Source of the DNA: Fibrobacterota bacterium
GTDB lineage: Bacteria; Fibrobacterota; Fibrobacteria; UBA11236
DNA length: 64,000 nucleotides
Reading direction: 5' to 3'
Assembly: GCA_019509785.1 (NCBI GenBank)
Contig: JAEKLQ010000028.1
Location: 42,464 to 106,463, forward strand
Part shown: positions 1 through 10,166 of the stretch, one piece after another
How positions within the stretch are numbered: position 1 is the first letter of the stretch
Layout: every line of letters begins with the position of its first letter
Position numbers and translations under genes: made by a program
The notes under the pieces: model-generated
Seen by the model: only the letters and a program-made list of their open reading frames with translations
Databases searched by the model: none
Told to the model about the DNA's origin: nothing

Positions 1-2
1 TA

Positions 3-803
<801 letters not shown>

Positions 804-825
804 GGCGCGCGCCGGCAGGAACGGC

Positions 826-1620
826 TCAACCCGGCTTCCGGAAGGCCGCGTACCAAGGCGCCCACGTCGCGGCCACCCCGCGCTCGCGGGGGTAACGTTC
901 CTGATACCTTCTGAGAAGCAACTCCAGCCGCGAACGGGTCATCGGGGAACCCTCGCGGGGCCGTCTGGCCGCGCCCAGCGCCCGGATGCCTTCCAGGAAA
1001 GCGCGGGGGGAAGGGTATACCGTTTCCCGGCGTTCGCTTTCCAACATCGCTAATTCCAGCCCCGCTTCCGCCGCCAGGCCCCCCAGATCGGAGGCGGGAT
1101 GGCCCGGGAAATCCGCGTAGCCGAAGGGCGCCTCGCCCAAGATGGAATTGAGCTCCGGGAAGTTGGACCGATCGAATCCGGAAGCGAGATAGCACCCGCC
1201 CGGGGCCAATAACCCCGAGACACAGCGGAGGTGGCGGACCAAATCGGGGAACCATTGCACCAAGGCATTGCTGGCCGCCAAGCGATAGGGCCCGTACCCG
1301 GCGATGGGACCGGGGGCAGGGACGGCGCCCGATGCGTCGCAGATCGCGAAGCGAAGGCCCGCGCGCTTTCCCAATGATCGCTCGGCTTGACCCAGCATTC
1401 GCGGTGCCGCATCGGTGGCGAGCAGATCGGCGTCCGGGAACCGGCGCGAAAGCAGGGCGGTAAGATGGCCCGTGCCGCATCCGAATTCGATGAGCGGTCC
1501 GGCGGCCGGCAGGTCGTTGGGCAATCCGGAGAGCAAGCGTTCGGCCATGCCGGCTTGGAAATCGGCGTGGGCCGCGTAGCTCCCGGCGGCGCGGTCGAAT
1601 CGACGCGTATGGAAATTCAT
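826..1620 (-). CDS. bioC: Malonyl-ACP O-methyltransferase BioC
   Basis: SAM-dependent methyltransferase of 264 aa. In the BioC-BioH pathway it methylates the free carboxyl of malonyl-ACP so that fatty acid synthesis can build the pimeloyl chain of biotin. The SAM-binding motif I (IEFGCGTGH, residues 44-52) is clear, and the N-terminal region with RFDRAAGSYAAHA is typical of BioC. It is the last gene of a minus-strand bio operon. Its ATG overlaps the stop of the upstream esterase gene by 4 bases (ATGA, 1617-1620), implying translational coupling. Confidence 0.88.
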   Translation of the reverse strand: MNFHTRRFDRAAGSYAAHADFQAGMAERLLSGLPNDLPAAGPLIEFGCGTGHLTALLSRRFPDADLLATDAAPRMLGQAERSLGKRAGLRFAICDASGAVPAPGPIAGYGPYRLAASNALVQWFPDLVRHLRCVSGLLAPGGCYLASGFDRSNFPELNSILGEAPFGYADFPGHPASDLGGLAAEAGLELAMLESERRETVYPSPRAFLEGIRALGAARRPREGSPMTRSRLELLLRRYQERYPRERGVAATWAPWYAAFRKPG

Positions 1621-2288
1621 GCGGCCTTTTCCGGAGCCGGCAGCAAGGGCGCGACGAGGCCGGGAAAGTCGAGGAACGGGAGATGGCCGCCCGGGTAGGA
1701 ACGCCAGCGGGGATCCGCGCCCGGCGCGGCGGGGGAGAGCGGGTCTTCCGGGCTGGCCAGGAAAACCAGTCCGGGGACGGAAGGAAGCCGGGCCTTTTCC
1801 AAATGCGCCTCGGCCAAGGTCCGAAGGCCAAGCACGAGGGAATCATCCGAGTAGGATCGAACCCGGGCATCCCAGGCTTCGGCCCATTCCCCCGGCACTT
1901 GGGACTGGCCCCAGGCCGCCGAACGGAACTCGGCGAGGACCTTATCCCGCTCGCTCGGCAGGCGGCGGGCCATGCGCAAGACGGCCGCTTGGGGCCAACG
2001 TCCGCCGGCGCGGCAGAAATCGAAGATGGGCGAGAGCGAGAGGATGCGGCACGACGGGCGCCATCCCTCCATAAGGGCCTGATGCATGAGCAAGCTACCT
2101 AGAGACCAGGCGGCCAGGCATCCGCCCGGAGGCAGGCGGGCGGCTTCGGCTCGGAGATCCGCGGCGCCGTCGAGGAGGGCATGGGCATCCAGGAAGCGAT
2201 GTGTACGGCCCGGGTATAGAGCATCCAAGGCGCCGTGCCAGCATGCGAGGTCGGAAGCCCACCCGCCGATCCAAAGGACTTCAGCCAT
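1617..2288 (-). CDS. Pimeloyl-ACP methyl ester carboxylesterase (BioH/BioG-like)
   Basis: Alpha/beta hydrolase of 223 aa expected to remove the methyl ester from pimeloyl-ACP methyl ester, ending the BioC-initiated chain elongation. The nucleophile Ser62 lies in WSLGS, with candidate Asp182 (SPEDPL) and His202 (GGHLPF) completing the triad. I chose the ATG at 2288 because it overlaps the bioF stop and removes an arginine-rich extension. Position between bioF and bioC supports the role. The family is sequence-diverse (BioH, BioG, BioK and others), so which isofunctional type this is cannot be settled by eye; the WSLG nucleophile resembles BioH/BioG. Confidence 0.75.
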   Translation of the reverse strand: MAEVLWIGGWASDLACWHGALDALYPGRTHRFLDAHALLDGAADLRAEAARLPPGGCLAAWSLGSLLMHQALMEGWRPSCRILSLSPIFDFCRAGGRWPQAAVLRMARRLPSERDKVLAEFRSAAWGQSQVPGEWAEAWDARVRSYSDDSLVLGLRTLAEAHLEKARLPSVPGLVFLASPEDPLSPAAPGADPRWRSYPGGHLPFLDFPGLVAPLLPAPEKAA

Positions 2289-3471
2289 CGCCCGCCTCGT
2301 TGGCGCTTTCGTCCAGGGCCCCCGAAATCTCGTCGGCCAAGGCGTCGATCTCCTTCTCTTCGATTTCGCAGGTGAGATTGATGCGCAGACGGGCCGTGCC
2401 TTCGGGAACCGTGGGCGGCCGTACGGCCGGGGCATGGTAACCGGCATGGTACAGGGTCTCGGAAAGGCGCAAGGCGGCCCGATCGCTCCCGGCGATCACC
2501 GGGACGATATGGCTTTCGCTGCTCCCGATATCGAAGCCGCGGCTACGGAACAGGCCGCGCGTATAGGCGGCTATCGCGGCCAAGCGCTCGCGGCGCCAAG
2601 GCTCTTCTTCCGCCACCCTTATCGCTTCCAGTGCGGCGCCCGCTACCGCCGGGGGCAGGGCGGTGCTGAAGATGAAGCTGCGGGCCGCGTTGGCCAGCCA
2701 ATCGATGGCTTCGGCGGGCCCGGCGATGTAGGCCCCGAAACCGCCGTAGGCTTTTCCGAAAGTACCCATGATCAGGATGCGACCGGTCTTCCGCGCCTGC
2801 GCCAACGCGGGCGCGACGGCTTCCGGCAGGCAGCCGGTGGAATGGGCTTCGTCGAGGAAAAGCCAGAACCCGTAACGCGCCTGTAACCGTAGTAGTCCCT
2901 CCACGTCCGCCTTGTCCCCGTCCATGCTGAACAGGGTTTCGCTACAGACCAGGCCCGGTCCCTCCCTTTTGCCCGCGGCCAGCAGGCTTTCCAAATGCCC
3001 CAGGTCCCGATGGCGGTAGCGATGGAAGCCGCGGGGCAAGGCGCGCATGGCCTCGGACATGCTGGCATGGTTCAGCTTATCGCTGAATATCGGTCCCAGA
3101 ACCTGGGACAAGGCCGGCAGAGCTCCCGCATTGGCCATGAATCCGGTATTGAACAACAAGGCCTTGCCCAAGGGCCGCAGGGCCGCCACCGCCGTTTCCA
3201 ATTCGCGATGGATGGGCAGGCCGCCGCCCAAAAGGCGCGATCCTCCCGCGCCTGTCCCCAAGGAAAGCGCCGCCTCCGCCGCCGCCCGACGCAAGCGGGG
3301 ATGCGCCGAGAGGCCCAGATAATCATTGGAACTGAGATTGAGGCAGCGCCGGCCATCCCGCTCGAGGTACTTGCCGGGCAGGCCAGGCCAACCCGAGACC
3401 GTACGCATGCGATCGCGCGCGCGCAGATCGTCCAGGCGGGCTTGGAAAGGATTCTGATCTTCGGAATTCAC
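2281..3471 (-). CDS. bioF: 8-amino-7-oxononanoate synthase BioF
   Basis: PLP-dependent alpha-oxoamine synthase, 396 aa, condensing pimeloyl-ACP with L-alanine to give 8-amino-7-oxononanoate. Visible landmarks are NLSSNDYLGL near the N terminus, the DEAHSTG aspartate region (residues 208-213) and the Schiff-base lysine Lys240 in MGTFGKAYGG. Start is GTG at 3471 with a GAGGA ribosome-binding site about 5 bases upstream. It overlaps the esterase start by 8 bases. It lies 108 bases downstream of bioD, with a terminator-like hairpin in that gap. Confidence 0.93.
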   Translation of the reverse strand: MNSEDQNPFQARLDDLRARDRMRTVSGWPGLPGKYLERDGRRCLNLSSNDYLGLSAHPRLRRAAAEAALSLGTGAGGSRLLGGGLPIHRELETAVAALRPLGKALLFNTGFMANAGALPALSQVLGPIFSDKLNHASMSEAMRALPRGFHRYRHRDLGHLESLLAAGKREGPGLVCSETLFSMDGDKADVEGLLRLQARYGFWLFLDEAHSTGCLPEAVAPALAQARKTGRILIMGTFGKAYGGFGAYIAGPAEAIDWLANAARSFIFSTALPPAVAGAALEAIRVAEEEPWRRERLAAIAAYTRGLFRSRGFDIGSSESHIVPVIAGSDRAALRLSETLYHAGYHAPAVRPPTVPEGTARLRINLTCEIEEKEIDALADEISGALDESANEAGDG

Positions 3472-3525
3472 GTGTCCTCGCCGGAAGGTCTTGGGCCTAT
3501 CCGCGGACGCGGAGGGGCAAGCGGG

Positions 3526-3569
3526 AAAAAATAAAAATATCCCGGGACCGTTTTTCGGCTCCGACCGGG
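3526..3569 (-). terminator. Intrinsic terminator between bioD and bioF
   Basis: On the minus strand a GC-rich hairpin (CCCGG at 3569-3565 pairing with CCGGG at 3545-3541, with an inner CCG-AAAAA-CGG stem) is followed by a T-rich run (ATATTTTTATTTTTT, 3540-3526). It lies just after the bioD stop and upstream of bioF, so it should end or attenuate transcription from bioD before the other bio genes. Confidence 0.65.
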
Positions 3570-3579
3570 TTGCGAACGC

Positions 3580-4305
3580 TCAGCCCGATGCGCCGGCGAA
3601 CCAATTCTCCAGCGAAGCGGCCAGCGGAGCGCAGAAGCTGGCCCCGTCCTCGGGCCCCAACGGCCTGCCTTGGGAGAGGGCCGTAGAAAAAGGAAGGGTT
3701 CCGAAAAAAGGCAGCCGGAGGAGTTCGCCCAAGGTGCGTCGGTTGTCCTCCTCCAGCGGATCTTCTTCCGGTGCGCGGCGGCAGAAGGAGAATCCCGCCA
3801 AGCCCACACCCGCTTGCCGCAACCAGGCGACCGTGGCCGAAGTATGATGCAAGGTGCCGAGGCCGGGGGCGCAGGCGACGAGGGCGGGCGCCCCCAGGTC
3901 CCGGGCCAGGCCGGCCAAGCTGGATCCCCGGCGATCCAGGGGCACGGCGGCGCCGCCCGCGCCTTCCAGGATCAGGAGATCGCGGCCGGCGGCATGGGAT
4001 TCCGCTTCGCCGCGCAATAGGTCCGGATCGATCGTGATGCCTTCGCGCTCGGCCGCCAGGTGGGGAGAGGCCGCCAGGGGTAACACGCAGGTGACGTAAG
4101 CCGGCATGCCTCCCGACAACGTCCCGATCCAATCCGCGTCGCCCCCTTCCCGCGGGGGACTGCCGAAGGGATAACTTCCGCATTGGACCGGTTTCAGGTA
4201 GGCCGCATTCAGTCCCCGCTGCTTGGCCCATAAGAGGACGGCCAGGGAGAGGGCGGTTTTGCCGACATCGGTGCCGGTGCCGGTGATGAAGAGGATGCGG
4301 CCCAT
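3580..4305 (-). CDS. bioD: ATP-dependent dethiobiotin synthetase BioD
   Basis: Carboxylates 7,8-diaminononanoate to dethiobiotin in biotin synthesis. The 241-aa protein has the family P-loop GTGTDVGKT (residues 9-17), then the KPVQCG substrate segment and an LILEGAGG-type motif in the middle. It is the promoter-proximal gene of the bio cluster. bioA and bioB are not in this window. A terminator-like hairpin directly follows, so it may be expressed at a different level from bioF and the rest. Confidence 0.92.
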   Translation of the reverse strand: MGRILFITGTGTDVGKTALSLAVLLWAKQRGLNAAYLKPVQCGSYPFGSPPREGGDADWIGTLSGGMPAYVTCVLPLAASPHLAAEREGITIDPDLLRGEAESHAAGRDLLILEGAGGAAVPLDRRGSSLAGLARDLGAPALVACAPGLGTLHHTSATVAWLRQAGVGLAGFSFCRRAPEEDPLEEDNRRTLGELLRLPFFGTLPFSTALSQGRPLGPEDGASFCAPLAASLENWFAGASG

Positions 4306-4338
4306 AGGCGGAAATCTAAAAACCGGCCCGGGGTTCGA

Positions 4339-4367
4339 TTGACAAACCCGCGGGGCCCGACTAGCTT
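4339..4367 (+). promoter_or_regulatory. Predicted sigma70-type promoter for tRNA-Val
   Basis: Consensus -35 TTGACA (4339-4344), exactly 17 bases of spacer, then TAGCTT as -10 (4362-4367). It points at the tRNA-Val gene about 80 bases downstream. The overlapping TTGTCA on the other strand could be a weak bioD -35. Confidence 0.5.
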
Positions 4368-4448
4368 TCCCAATCCTTATCCGCCCGGGTCTTCACGATT
4401 CGACGGGTATGGCCTCGGCTTTGTCACCCGGGGTTCTGCGACGTACCA

Positions 4449-4522
4449 GGACGATTAGCTCAGCTGGTTAGAGTATTACCTTGACATGGTAGGGGTCACT
4501 GGTTCGAGTCCAGTATCGTCCA
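4449..4522 (+). tRNA. tRNA-Val (GAC)
   Basis: Full cloverleaf of 74 nt. The acceptor stem GGACGAT (4449-4455) pairs with ATCGTCC (4515-4521) and the discriminator is A4522. The D arm has GCTCAGCTGGTTAGAGT. The anticodon stem TTACC/GGTAG encloses loop TTGACAT, giving anticodon GAC (valine GUC/GUU). The T arm carries GGTTCGAGTCC. CCA is not encoded. It sits between bioD and the opposite-strand FG-GAP gene. Confidence 0.96.
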
Positions 4523-4544
4523 GGTTCGCTCTCCTCTTCTTCCC

Positions 4545-7500
4545 TCATCTCCACACCAGCTTTTTCCTCTGGACCCCTTCGGGCCCGGACAAGCGGTACA
4601 GGTAAATCCCCGGCGGCACCGCGCGTCCGTGTCCATCGCGGCCGTCCCACTTCAACAGGTAACGCCCCGGATTGAAAGTGCCGGTAGCCAAGGTGCGCAC
4701 TTCGGCCCCGCGCATGTCCCACAGCGTCAATGTTATCGGCCCACGCCGCGTGAGACCGAAGGGGACCCAGGTTTGGCCCACGGCGGGATTGGGGTAATTC
4801 TGCCCCAGCTCGAAGCGATCCGGCAGCCCCCGTAGCAGGGCCACCGGTCCGGACGAGGAGGCGCGTTGGGTCATGGGCATCATGTCCACGCCGCCGGCCA
4901 GGCCGTAGACCAGGACCAGGTAATCGCCGAACAGGACGTTATCGAGCTTTACTTCAGCGGAAAAGCTGCCGTCTTTGGCGCGGACGAGGGGCGCATACTG
5001 GAACGGATCGGCGGCGGCTTTGGGATCGAAATCGGGCTTTAGCACGGTGTACCAAGCGGTATCGACGGGGATAGGTCCCTCGGGAACGGCTACGATGGAG
5101 AGGGTCCGCGTATCGGGATCGAGACGGGTGCGGACTTCCTTCCAATCCGCTTCCGGGCTTTGGTTCTGTTGCGATCCGCCGACATAGACTTCGGAAAGGC
5201 GCGCCAGATCGACGGTCTCATTGGGAGTATCGTCGAGATCGGCATTGGCCTGGGGATTGGCCAGCACCCGTCCCGAGATGGCATTCGCATCCGACCAGAC
5301 TTTTCCCGCCGCCCAGGCTTGCGCGAGGTTGCCGCCCTTGGCGATCTGCTTGAAGAAGGCGTAGCTGAAGCTTTGCCCTAACTGGAAATAGGCTTGGCGA
5401 TCCGCCGCCGCCGAAGTGATCACGATCCGGTTCTGGGTCGCGGAACGCAGCTTGGGGATGAAGGTACCCGCGTAGCAGAAATCCAATACCAGCACGATGG
5501 GCGTGCGCAGGCTGTCGCCCTTGCCCGAGTCGTAGGTATCCAGCCAGGCATCCAGGGAATCGGGGGTCACGAACTCCGTGGGGCTCAGGAAGAATTTCCC
5601 GTTCTGCACCTCGGCATGGCCGCCATGGCCGATCAAGGTGATCAGCAAGGGTACGCCGTTGCGCACCCGATCCCGGTAGCCCAGGATGCGATCGCGCAGC
5701 AAGGCCGGCGTCATGCGCGTTTCGTCCACGATATTGCTGTTGGCGTGGTAATCCAACCCGATGCTTTGCCATCCCACCGGATTGAAATAGGTGATGAGCG
5801 AATCGGTGAAGCCGCGCTGGCGCAGTTTGGCATAAGCCCAATTACAGGCCGGCGCGATGTTCTGGTAGAAATACAGGTTGTCGTTGAAATCCGTGCCCGC
5901 CGCGATCAGGGCCAGCCCCACGCCCGCTTGCACGGGGACCCAGGAGGTGTCCGACCAGGAGGTATCGCCTTCGTCGTCCACGGCCATGGCGTAGAAGCCG
6001 TGCAGACCTAGGGCCAGGGCGGAGGAATCGAGCGTGGTGTCCTTCGCGCCCGAAATCCTTCCCTGCAAGGTGGAATACAGGGCGAAGGTATGCAGGCTAT
6101 CATGGATCGGATCGGCGCCTTCGTCCAGATCGTAGGCGGTGCAATGGAACCGGGGGCGATCCGCGCCCCGGAGGATAAGGCCGCGCGGGGAGATGGAATC
6201 GATGCGGACCAGGGGTTTACGGCTGCGCACCGACACGGTGGCATGTGCGGCCGCGGACGTATCCCCTTCGTTGTCCACCACGCGCAGGGTGATATCGTGC
6301 GCGCCGATGCCGAGGGCGCTGGGTTTCAGGGTGAAGCCCGAGGCGCTGGCGCCGATGGGCCCGGCCAGGTTAGAGGACCAGAGGTAGGCGGTGATGCGAT
6401 CGCCTTCGCCGGCGTTGTCCGAATCGTTGGCCGTGGCCAGGAGGGATATGGACGAAGCCGTGTCCCACGGCAGGTCGGCGGGGGTAACCTTGTCGATACG
6501 GCACCAGGGCGGGGCCGCCGCGGTCCCGGAAAGGTCGATCTCCAATGGGAGCGGGGCGCCGCCGTAATAGAGCTTGAGCACGCCGGTAAAGTCGCCGCCC
6601 GCGGGCTTGCCCGGCGCGAAGCGCACCGTCAAGGTCGTATCCGCGTTGGCGGGCAGGGAAGAGGGCAGGGCGGGGAGGAGGAAGGCGTCGTTCACGACCC
6701 GGGCCGAATCCACCGGCACGCGCAACCCGCTCCCGTTGGTGATCTTGAGGGTGGCTTCCTGGGCCGCTCCCAGATGGATCTTGCCGAAGGCGATGGCCGG
6801 AACGGCGGGGGTGAGAAGATAAGCGGGGATCGCGACGGCTTCCGGCGAGAATCCGCTATGGTTCCCCACGCGGTCGGACGCGACGATGAGGAAGGCGTAA
6901 GGCGTTCCGTTCTTGAGCCCGGACACCACCTTGCCGGTCGCATGGATGTCGGTGATGGAATCGATGCGGGCGACCGGGCCGGAAGCATTCCGCTGGTAGA
7001 TCAGATAGCAGAGGAAATCGCTTTCCGTGGCGGCGGGCCAATTCAAGGTGACCGAGCGATCGCCCGGCGAAGCCGTGAAAGGCGCGGGGATGGCGGGCGG
7101 CGTGCCGTCCGGGGTCGCGGTGAGTTCATTCGAATAGGAAGAAGGGTTTCCGCCCGCGTCCTCGGCCGAGAGGCGGAAATGGTAGGTTGTTCCGTCAGTC
7201 AACTCCTTGACGATCAGAACGGTATCGCCAGCGTGGATCACCGAATCCATGCGCGCTTCCGGCGCGGCCGACGTCCCGTAATGCACCAGGTAACGCTGGA
7301 ATTGCGTTTGCGGCAGCTTATGCCAACGCAGGGTGACCGCGCCGGGCCCGGGACCGGATTCCGCGCCCAAGAGTTCCGGAGCCGGCAGTCCCAGGCTGAA
7401 ACTCTGTTCCGAAGGGAAGGGCGATCCGGCCAATTGCTGATCGAACCCCTGGGCGCTCCAGTAGTAGGTTCCCGGAGCCAACCCATTGAGGGTGGCCGTG

Positions 7501-10130
7501 CGGATCTGCCCGGCATTCCCCGGGCTCGGGGTTAAGCGGAAACCCGTAAGGGCGGAGAGCGGCGACAACACGTCGGCGCCGCCGGGCGATGTGCCTACCC
7601 GTAGGTTGTATTGCATGCCGTCGGGAGTCGTCTCCGCATCGTTGGACGCGCCCCAGGAGAGATGGACCGAATTCCGGCCCAGGGCGGATGAGAGACCGCC
7701 CGGCGCCGAAGGCGCGGCATTGGGGACGATGAGCGAATTCCGGAAGACCTTCAGGCGATAACCGCTTACGGCGAAATCCTGATCGCCGTCCCCATCGAAG
7801 TCGGCGACCGCCACGCCCCCCAGGATGAATGCGTTATCGGGCCAAAGGGTGGTCCATTTGGTCCCATCGTTGCGGAAGAGCAAGGTGAGGCTGTAAGTGA
7901 CGTTTTGGTAGATGTAGGTGCCGGAACCGATGAGATCCAAATCGCCGTCATTATCGAAATCGACCCAGGCCAGGTCGCCCCCTATTTGCATGTCGGGGCG
8001 TGCGGATTCTTGGAAGCGCCCGCTTACGAACCTGTAAATGAGGGTGGTGGGGTCGCCCCTCATACCGGTAACCAGGTGGGAAAGGGGGTTTGTTCCGCTG
8101 ACGGCGAAATCGAGGTCGCCATCGCCGTCGAAATCCCCCCATGCGACTTTCGCATCGGTAAGGCCCAGGAATTGATCGGCGGTCCGCTGGAAGGTACCCC
8201 CCACGTTACGGTAAATCGCAGTGATCGGGGAGCCGGATCCCCAGCTCAAGGTATCTCCGGCGATAAGGAGGTCCGGTTTCCCGTCGCGATCGAAATCCCC
8301 CCATGCCATATCCCCGTTGGTAAGCCCCGGGAGGTCGCCTTTAGGCGCAGGGACGAAGGCCCCCTTGCCAAGGTTGCGGAATATAGAGGACCAGGAATGT
8401 TGGTTGGTTGCGGCGTCGGAGGCGTCGATCCCCCAGGCCGCAAGGTCGGGCTTCCCGTCCCCGTCGAAATCCGCCACCCGGACATGCTGGATGTTCGCGA
8501 CCAGGGAGGAATCCATATTCAGGGTCGCTTCCGCGAATCCCGATGACGTTCCCCGGAACCACCGCAACCCGCCGGTGTAAAAGGTCTTTCCCGCCAGAAG
8601 CACGTCCAACCAGCCGTCCCCGTCCAAGTCGCACAATTCGGGATCACCCTTGATCCCGTCCAAGGCCGAAGCCTGGGGTACCATGGTCTTGCCGTCGTTG
8701 TGGTACAGTTTGCAAGAGGCTCCATTCGCGGCATCGCCCGTCGGGCAGACCAGGAGGTCCAAGCGCCCGTCATGATCGAAGTCGCCCCAAAGCGGCCTGC
8801 CGGGCGGGAGCGAATCGATGGCGGGGGCCTCATGGAAATCGCCGCGGATGTTCCGGTAAAACACGGTGGAGAGCGAGCGCCGTCCCTGCGCGTCGTTGGT
8901 CGTGCCGGAAAGCATCAAATCCACGTTGCCGTCGCCGTCGAAATCGGCCAAGGATCCGGTCGCCAACGAGAAGGGTTGCAAAGGAACGCCCAGATCATCG
9001 AAAAAGCCGTCGTCGTTCACCAGCACCTTGGTGAAGTACTGGCCGGGATAATCGGTATTCGCGCCGCTTACCACCAGGTCCGGATACCCGTCCCCGTTGA
9101 TGTCACCGAACGAGACCACTCCCAAGTCCGCGTCCGCTTTCAACGAGCCGGAGAGCGCCGCCGTATCCAACAGGAAACCCGATCCGGTGTTATTGTACAG
9201 CCTCGTGGTAGCGATTCTGCCGCCGCTAAGCACGAGGTCGGGGAGTCCGTCGCCGTCGTAATCCCCCCAATCGGCGGAGACCACCGAGATCCCGGCGGCA
9301 AGCGATGCGTATCGGGAGAAGCCGGATCCCGTATACCTATAAACGGTGGCGACGCTAACGGCGTTCGTATCATTTCCCGCCAGGAAGAGATCCGTCTTAC
9401 CGTCTTGATCGAAGTCCCCGAAGGCGACCACGGCATTATAGACGGGCTGCAATCCGGGCATCGCCGTGAAGGACAGGCCGGGACCGATCTTGTAGACGGC
9501 CGTTACGGCATGATCGGGCGTGTAATCGCCGCGCGCGGGGCGGATTTGGGCGGATACGAAGAATTCAGGGATTCCATCTTGGTCCAGATCGCGGAACCGG
9601 AATACGGGCGAAGCGGAATACAACAAAGGAGGAACCAGGTTCGGCGGGGTGGCCTTCACTTCGAAACGATTCGTGCCAGGGTTGTAACCGTAGATGCGGA
9701 CGCAGCCGCTATCATATCCGCCATCCGGATCGGTGACATGATGATGGACCCAGACCGCCAATTCGAAGTATCCGTCGTGGTCGAGATCGGCCCAGGCGGC
9801 GGAGGAAGCCAGCGAATCCCCTAAGGCATGGAAGTCCTCGAACTTGGAATATTTGCCGCCGCCGTTATTCCGCCAGACCTCCACTGTGTGGATGAAGCCA
9901 TAGACCGAGGTGGGGTTGGATTTACCGAAAACGAGGACGTCCGGTTTGCCGTCATGATCGAAATCGCCAACGGAGATCCCGGCATCGTTGACGTCATCCG
10001 AGCCCGGTCCCGACCCCGTCCCCACGCCGGTAATGCCTACGCCGATATTCCGGAATTCCTGTGCCGCACCGGAACGGGGCAGGCACAGGGCCAGAAGCAT
10101 AGCCACGAGGAAGGCGAAGAAAAATCGCAT
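4545..10130 (-). CDS. Giant secreted FG-GAP/Fn3/PKD protein with a clan-CD cysteine peptidase-like domain and FlgD-like C-terminal sorting domain
   Basis: An 1861-aa exported protein that begins with a clear signal peptide (residues 1-23). Residues about 35-800 are roughly a dozen FG-GAP/VCBS repeats with calcium-binding loops of the DFDGDGKPDL type. Fibronectin-III-like modules (about 810-1130), a Hydin-like domain and PKD-like modules follow. Residues about 1425-1650 look like a caspase/legumain/gingipain-fold (clan CD) peptidase: IGHGGH (His1502) and LDFCYAGT (Cys1552) are 50 residues apart, as expected. The last 90 residues (ELGQNYPNP start, GIYLYRLSG end) match FlgD-like/type IX secretion tails. 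It is the last gene of the sigma/caspase operon, 36 bases after the lipoprotein gene. Peptidase activity is inferred from motifs only. Confidence 0.85.
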   Translation of the reverse strand: MRFFFAFLVAMLLALCLPRSGAAQEFRNIGVGITGVGTGSGPGSDDVNDAGISVGDFDHDGKPDVLVFGKSNPTSVYGFIHTVEVWRNNGGGKYSKFEDFHALGDSLASSAAWADLDHDGYFELAVWVHHHVTDPDGGYDSGCVRIYGYNPGTNRFEVKATPPNLVPPLLYSASPVFRFRDLDQDGIPEFFVSAQIRPARGDYTPDHAVTAVYKIGPGLSFTAMPGLQPVYNAVVAFGDFDQDGKTDLFLAGNDTNAVSVATVYRYTGSGFSRYASLAAGISVVSADWGDYDGDGLPDLVLSGGRIATTRLYNNTGSGFLLDTAALSGSLKADADLGVVSFGDINGDGYPDLVVSGANTDYPGQYFTKVLVNDDGFFDDLGVPLQPFSLATGSLADFDGDGNVDLMLSGTTNDAQGRRSLSTVFYRNIRGDFHEAPAIDSLPPGRPLWGDFDHDGRLDLLVCPTGDAANGASCKLYHNDGKTMVPQASALDGIKGDPELCDLDGDGWLDVLLAGKTFYTGGLRWFRGTSSGFAEATLNMDSSLVANIQHVRVADFDGDGKPDLAAWGIDASDAATNQHSWSSIFRNLGKGAFVPAPKGDLPGLTNGDMAWGDFDRDGKPDLLIAGDTLSWGSGSPITAIYRNVGGTFQRTADQFLGLTDAKVAWGDFDGDGDLDFAVSGTNPLSHLVTGMRGDPTTLIYRFVSGRFQESARPDMQIGGDLAWVDFDNDGDLDLIGSGTYIYQNVTYSLTLLFRNDGTKWTTLWPDNAFILGGVAVADFDGDGDQDFAVSGYRLKVFRNSLIVPNAAPSAPGGLSSALGRNSVHLSWGASNDAETTPDGMQYNLRVGTSPGGADVLSPLSALTGFRLTPSPGNAGQIRTATLNGLAPGTYYWSAQGFDQQLAGSPFPSEQSFSLGLPAPELLGAESGPGPGAVTLRWHKLPQTQFQRYLVHYGTSAAPEARMDSVIHAGDTVLIVKELTDGTTYHFRLSAEDAGGNPSSYSNELTATPDGTPPAIPAPFTASPGDRSVTLNWPAATESDFLCYLIYQRNASGPVARIDSITDIHATGKVVSGLKNGTPYAFLIVASDRVGNHSGFSPEAVAIPAYLLTPAVPAIAFGKIHLGAAQEATLKITNGSGLRVPVDSARVVNDAFLLPALPSSLPANADTTLTVRFAPGKPAGGDFTGVLKLYYGGAPLPLEIDLSGTAAAPPWCRIDKVTPADLPWDTASSISLLATANDSDNAGEGDRITAYLWSSNLAGPIGASASGFTLKPSALGIGAHDITLRVVDNEGDTSAAAHATVSVRSRKPLVRIDSISPRGLILRGADRPRFHCTAYDLDEGADPIHDSLHTFALYSTLQGRISGAKDTTLDSSALALGLHGFYAMAVDDEGDTSWSDTSWVPVQAGVGLALIAAGTDFNDNLYFYQNIAPACNWAYAKLRQRGFTDSLITYFNPVGWQSIGLDYHANSNIVDETRMTPALLRDRILGYRDRVRNGVPLLITLIGHGGHAEVQNGKFFLSPTEFVTPDSLDAWLDTYDSGKGDSLRTPIVLVLDFCYAGTFIPKLRSATQNRIVITSAAADRQAYFQLGQSFSYAFFKQIAKGGNLAQAWAAGKVWSDANAISGRVLANPQANADLDDTPNETVDLARLSEVYVGGSQQNQSPEADWKEVRTRLDPDTRTLSIVAVPEGPIPVDTAWYTVLKPDFDPKAAADPFQYAPLVRAKDGSFSAEVKLDNVLFGDYLVLVYGLAGGVDMMPMTQRASSSGPVALLRGLPDRFELGQNYPNPAVGQTWVPFGLTRRGPITLTLWDMRGAEVRTLATGTFNPGRYLLKWDGRDGHGRAVPPGIYLYRLSGPEGVQRKKLVWR

Positions 10131-10166
10131 CGGGAAGCCTTTCAGTAGAGGCGGATACGGATCCGA

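Noticed and set aside
6090..7535. 481-aa plus-strand frame inside the giant FG-GAP gene
   Set aside because: No domain motif and no ribosome-binding site; the minus-strand gene spans it with clear Fn3 and PKD repeats.
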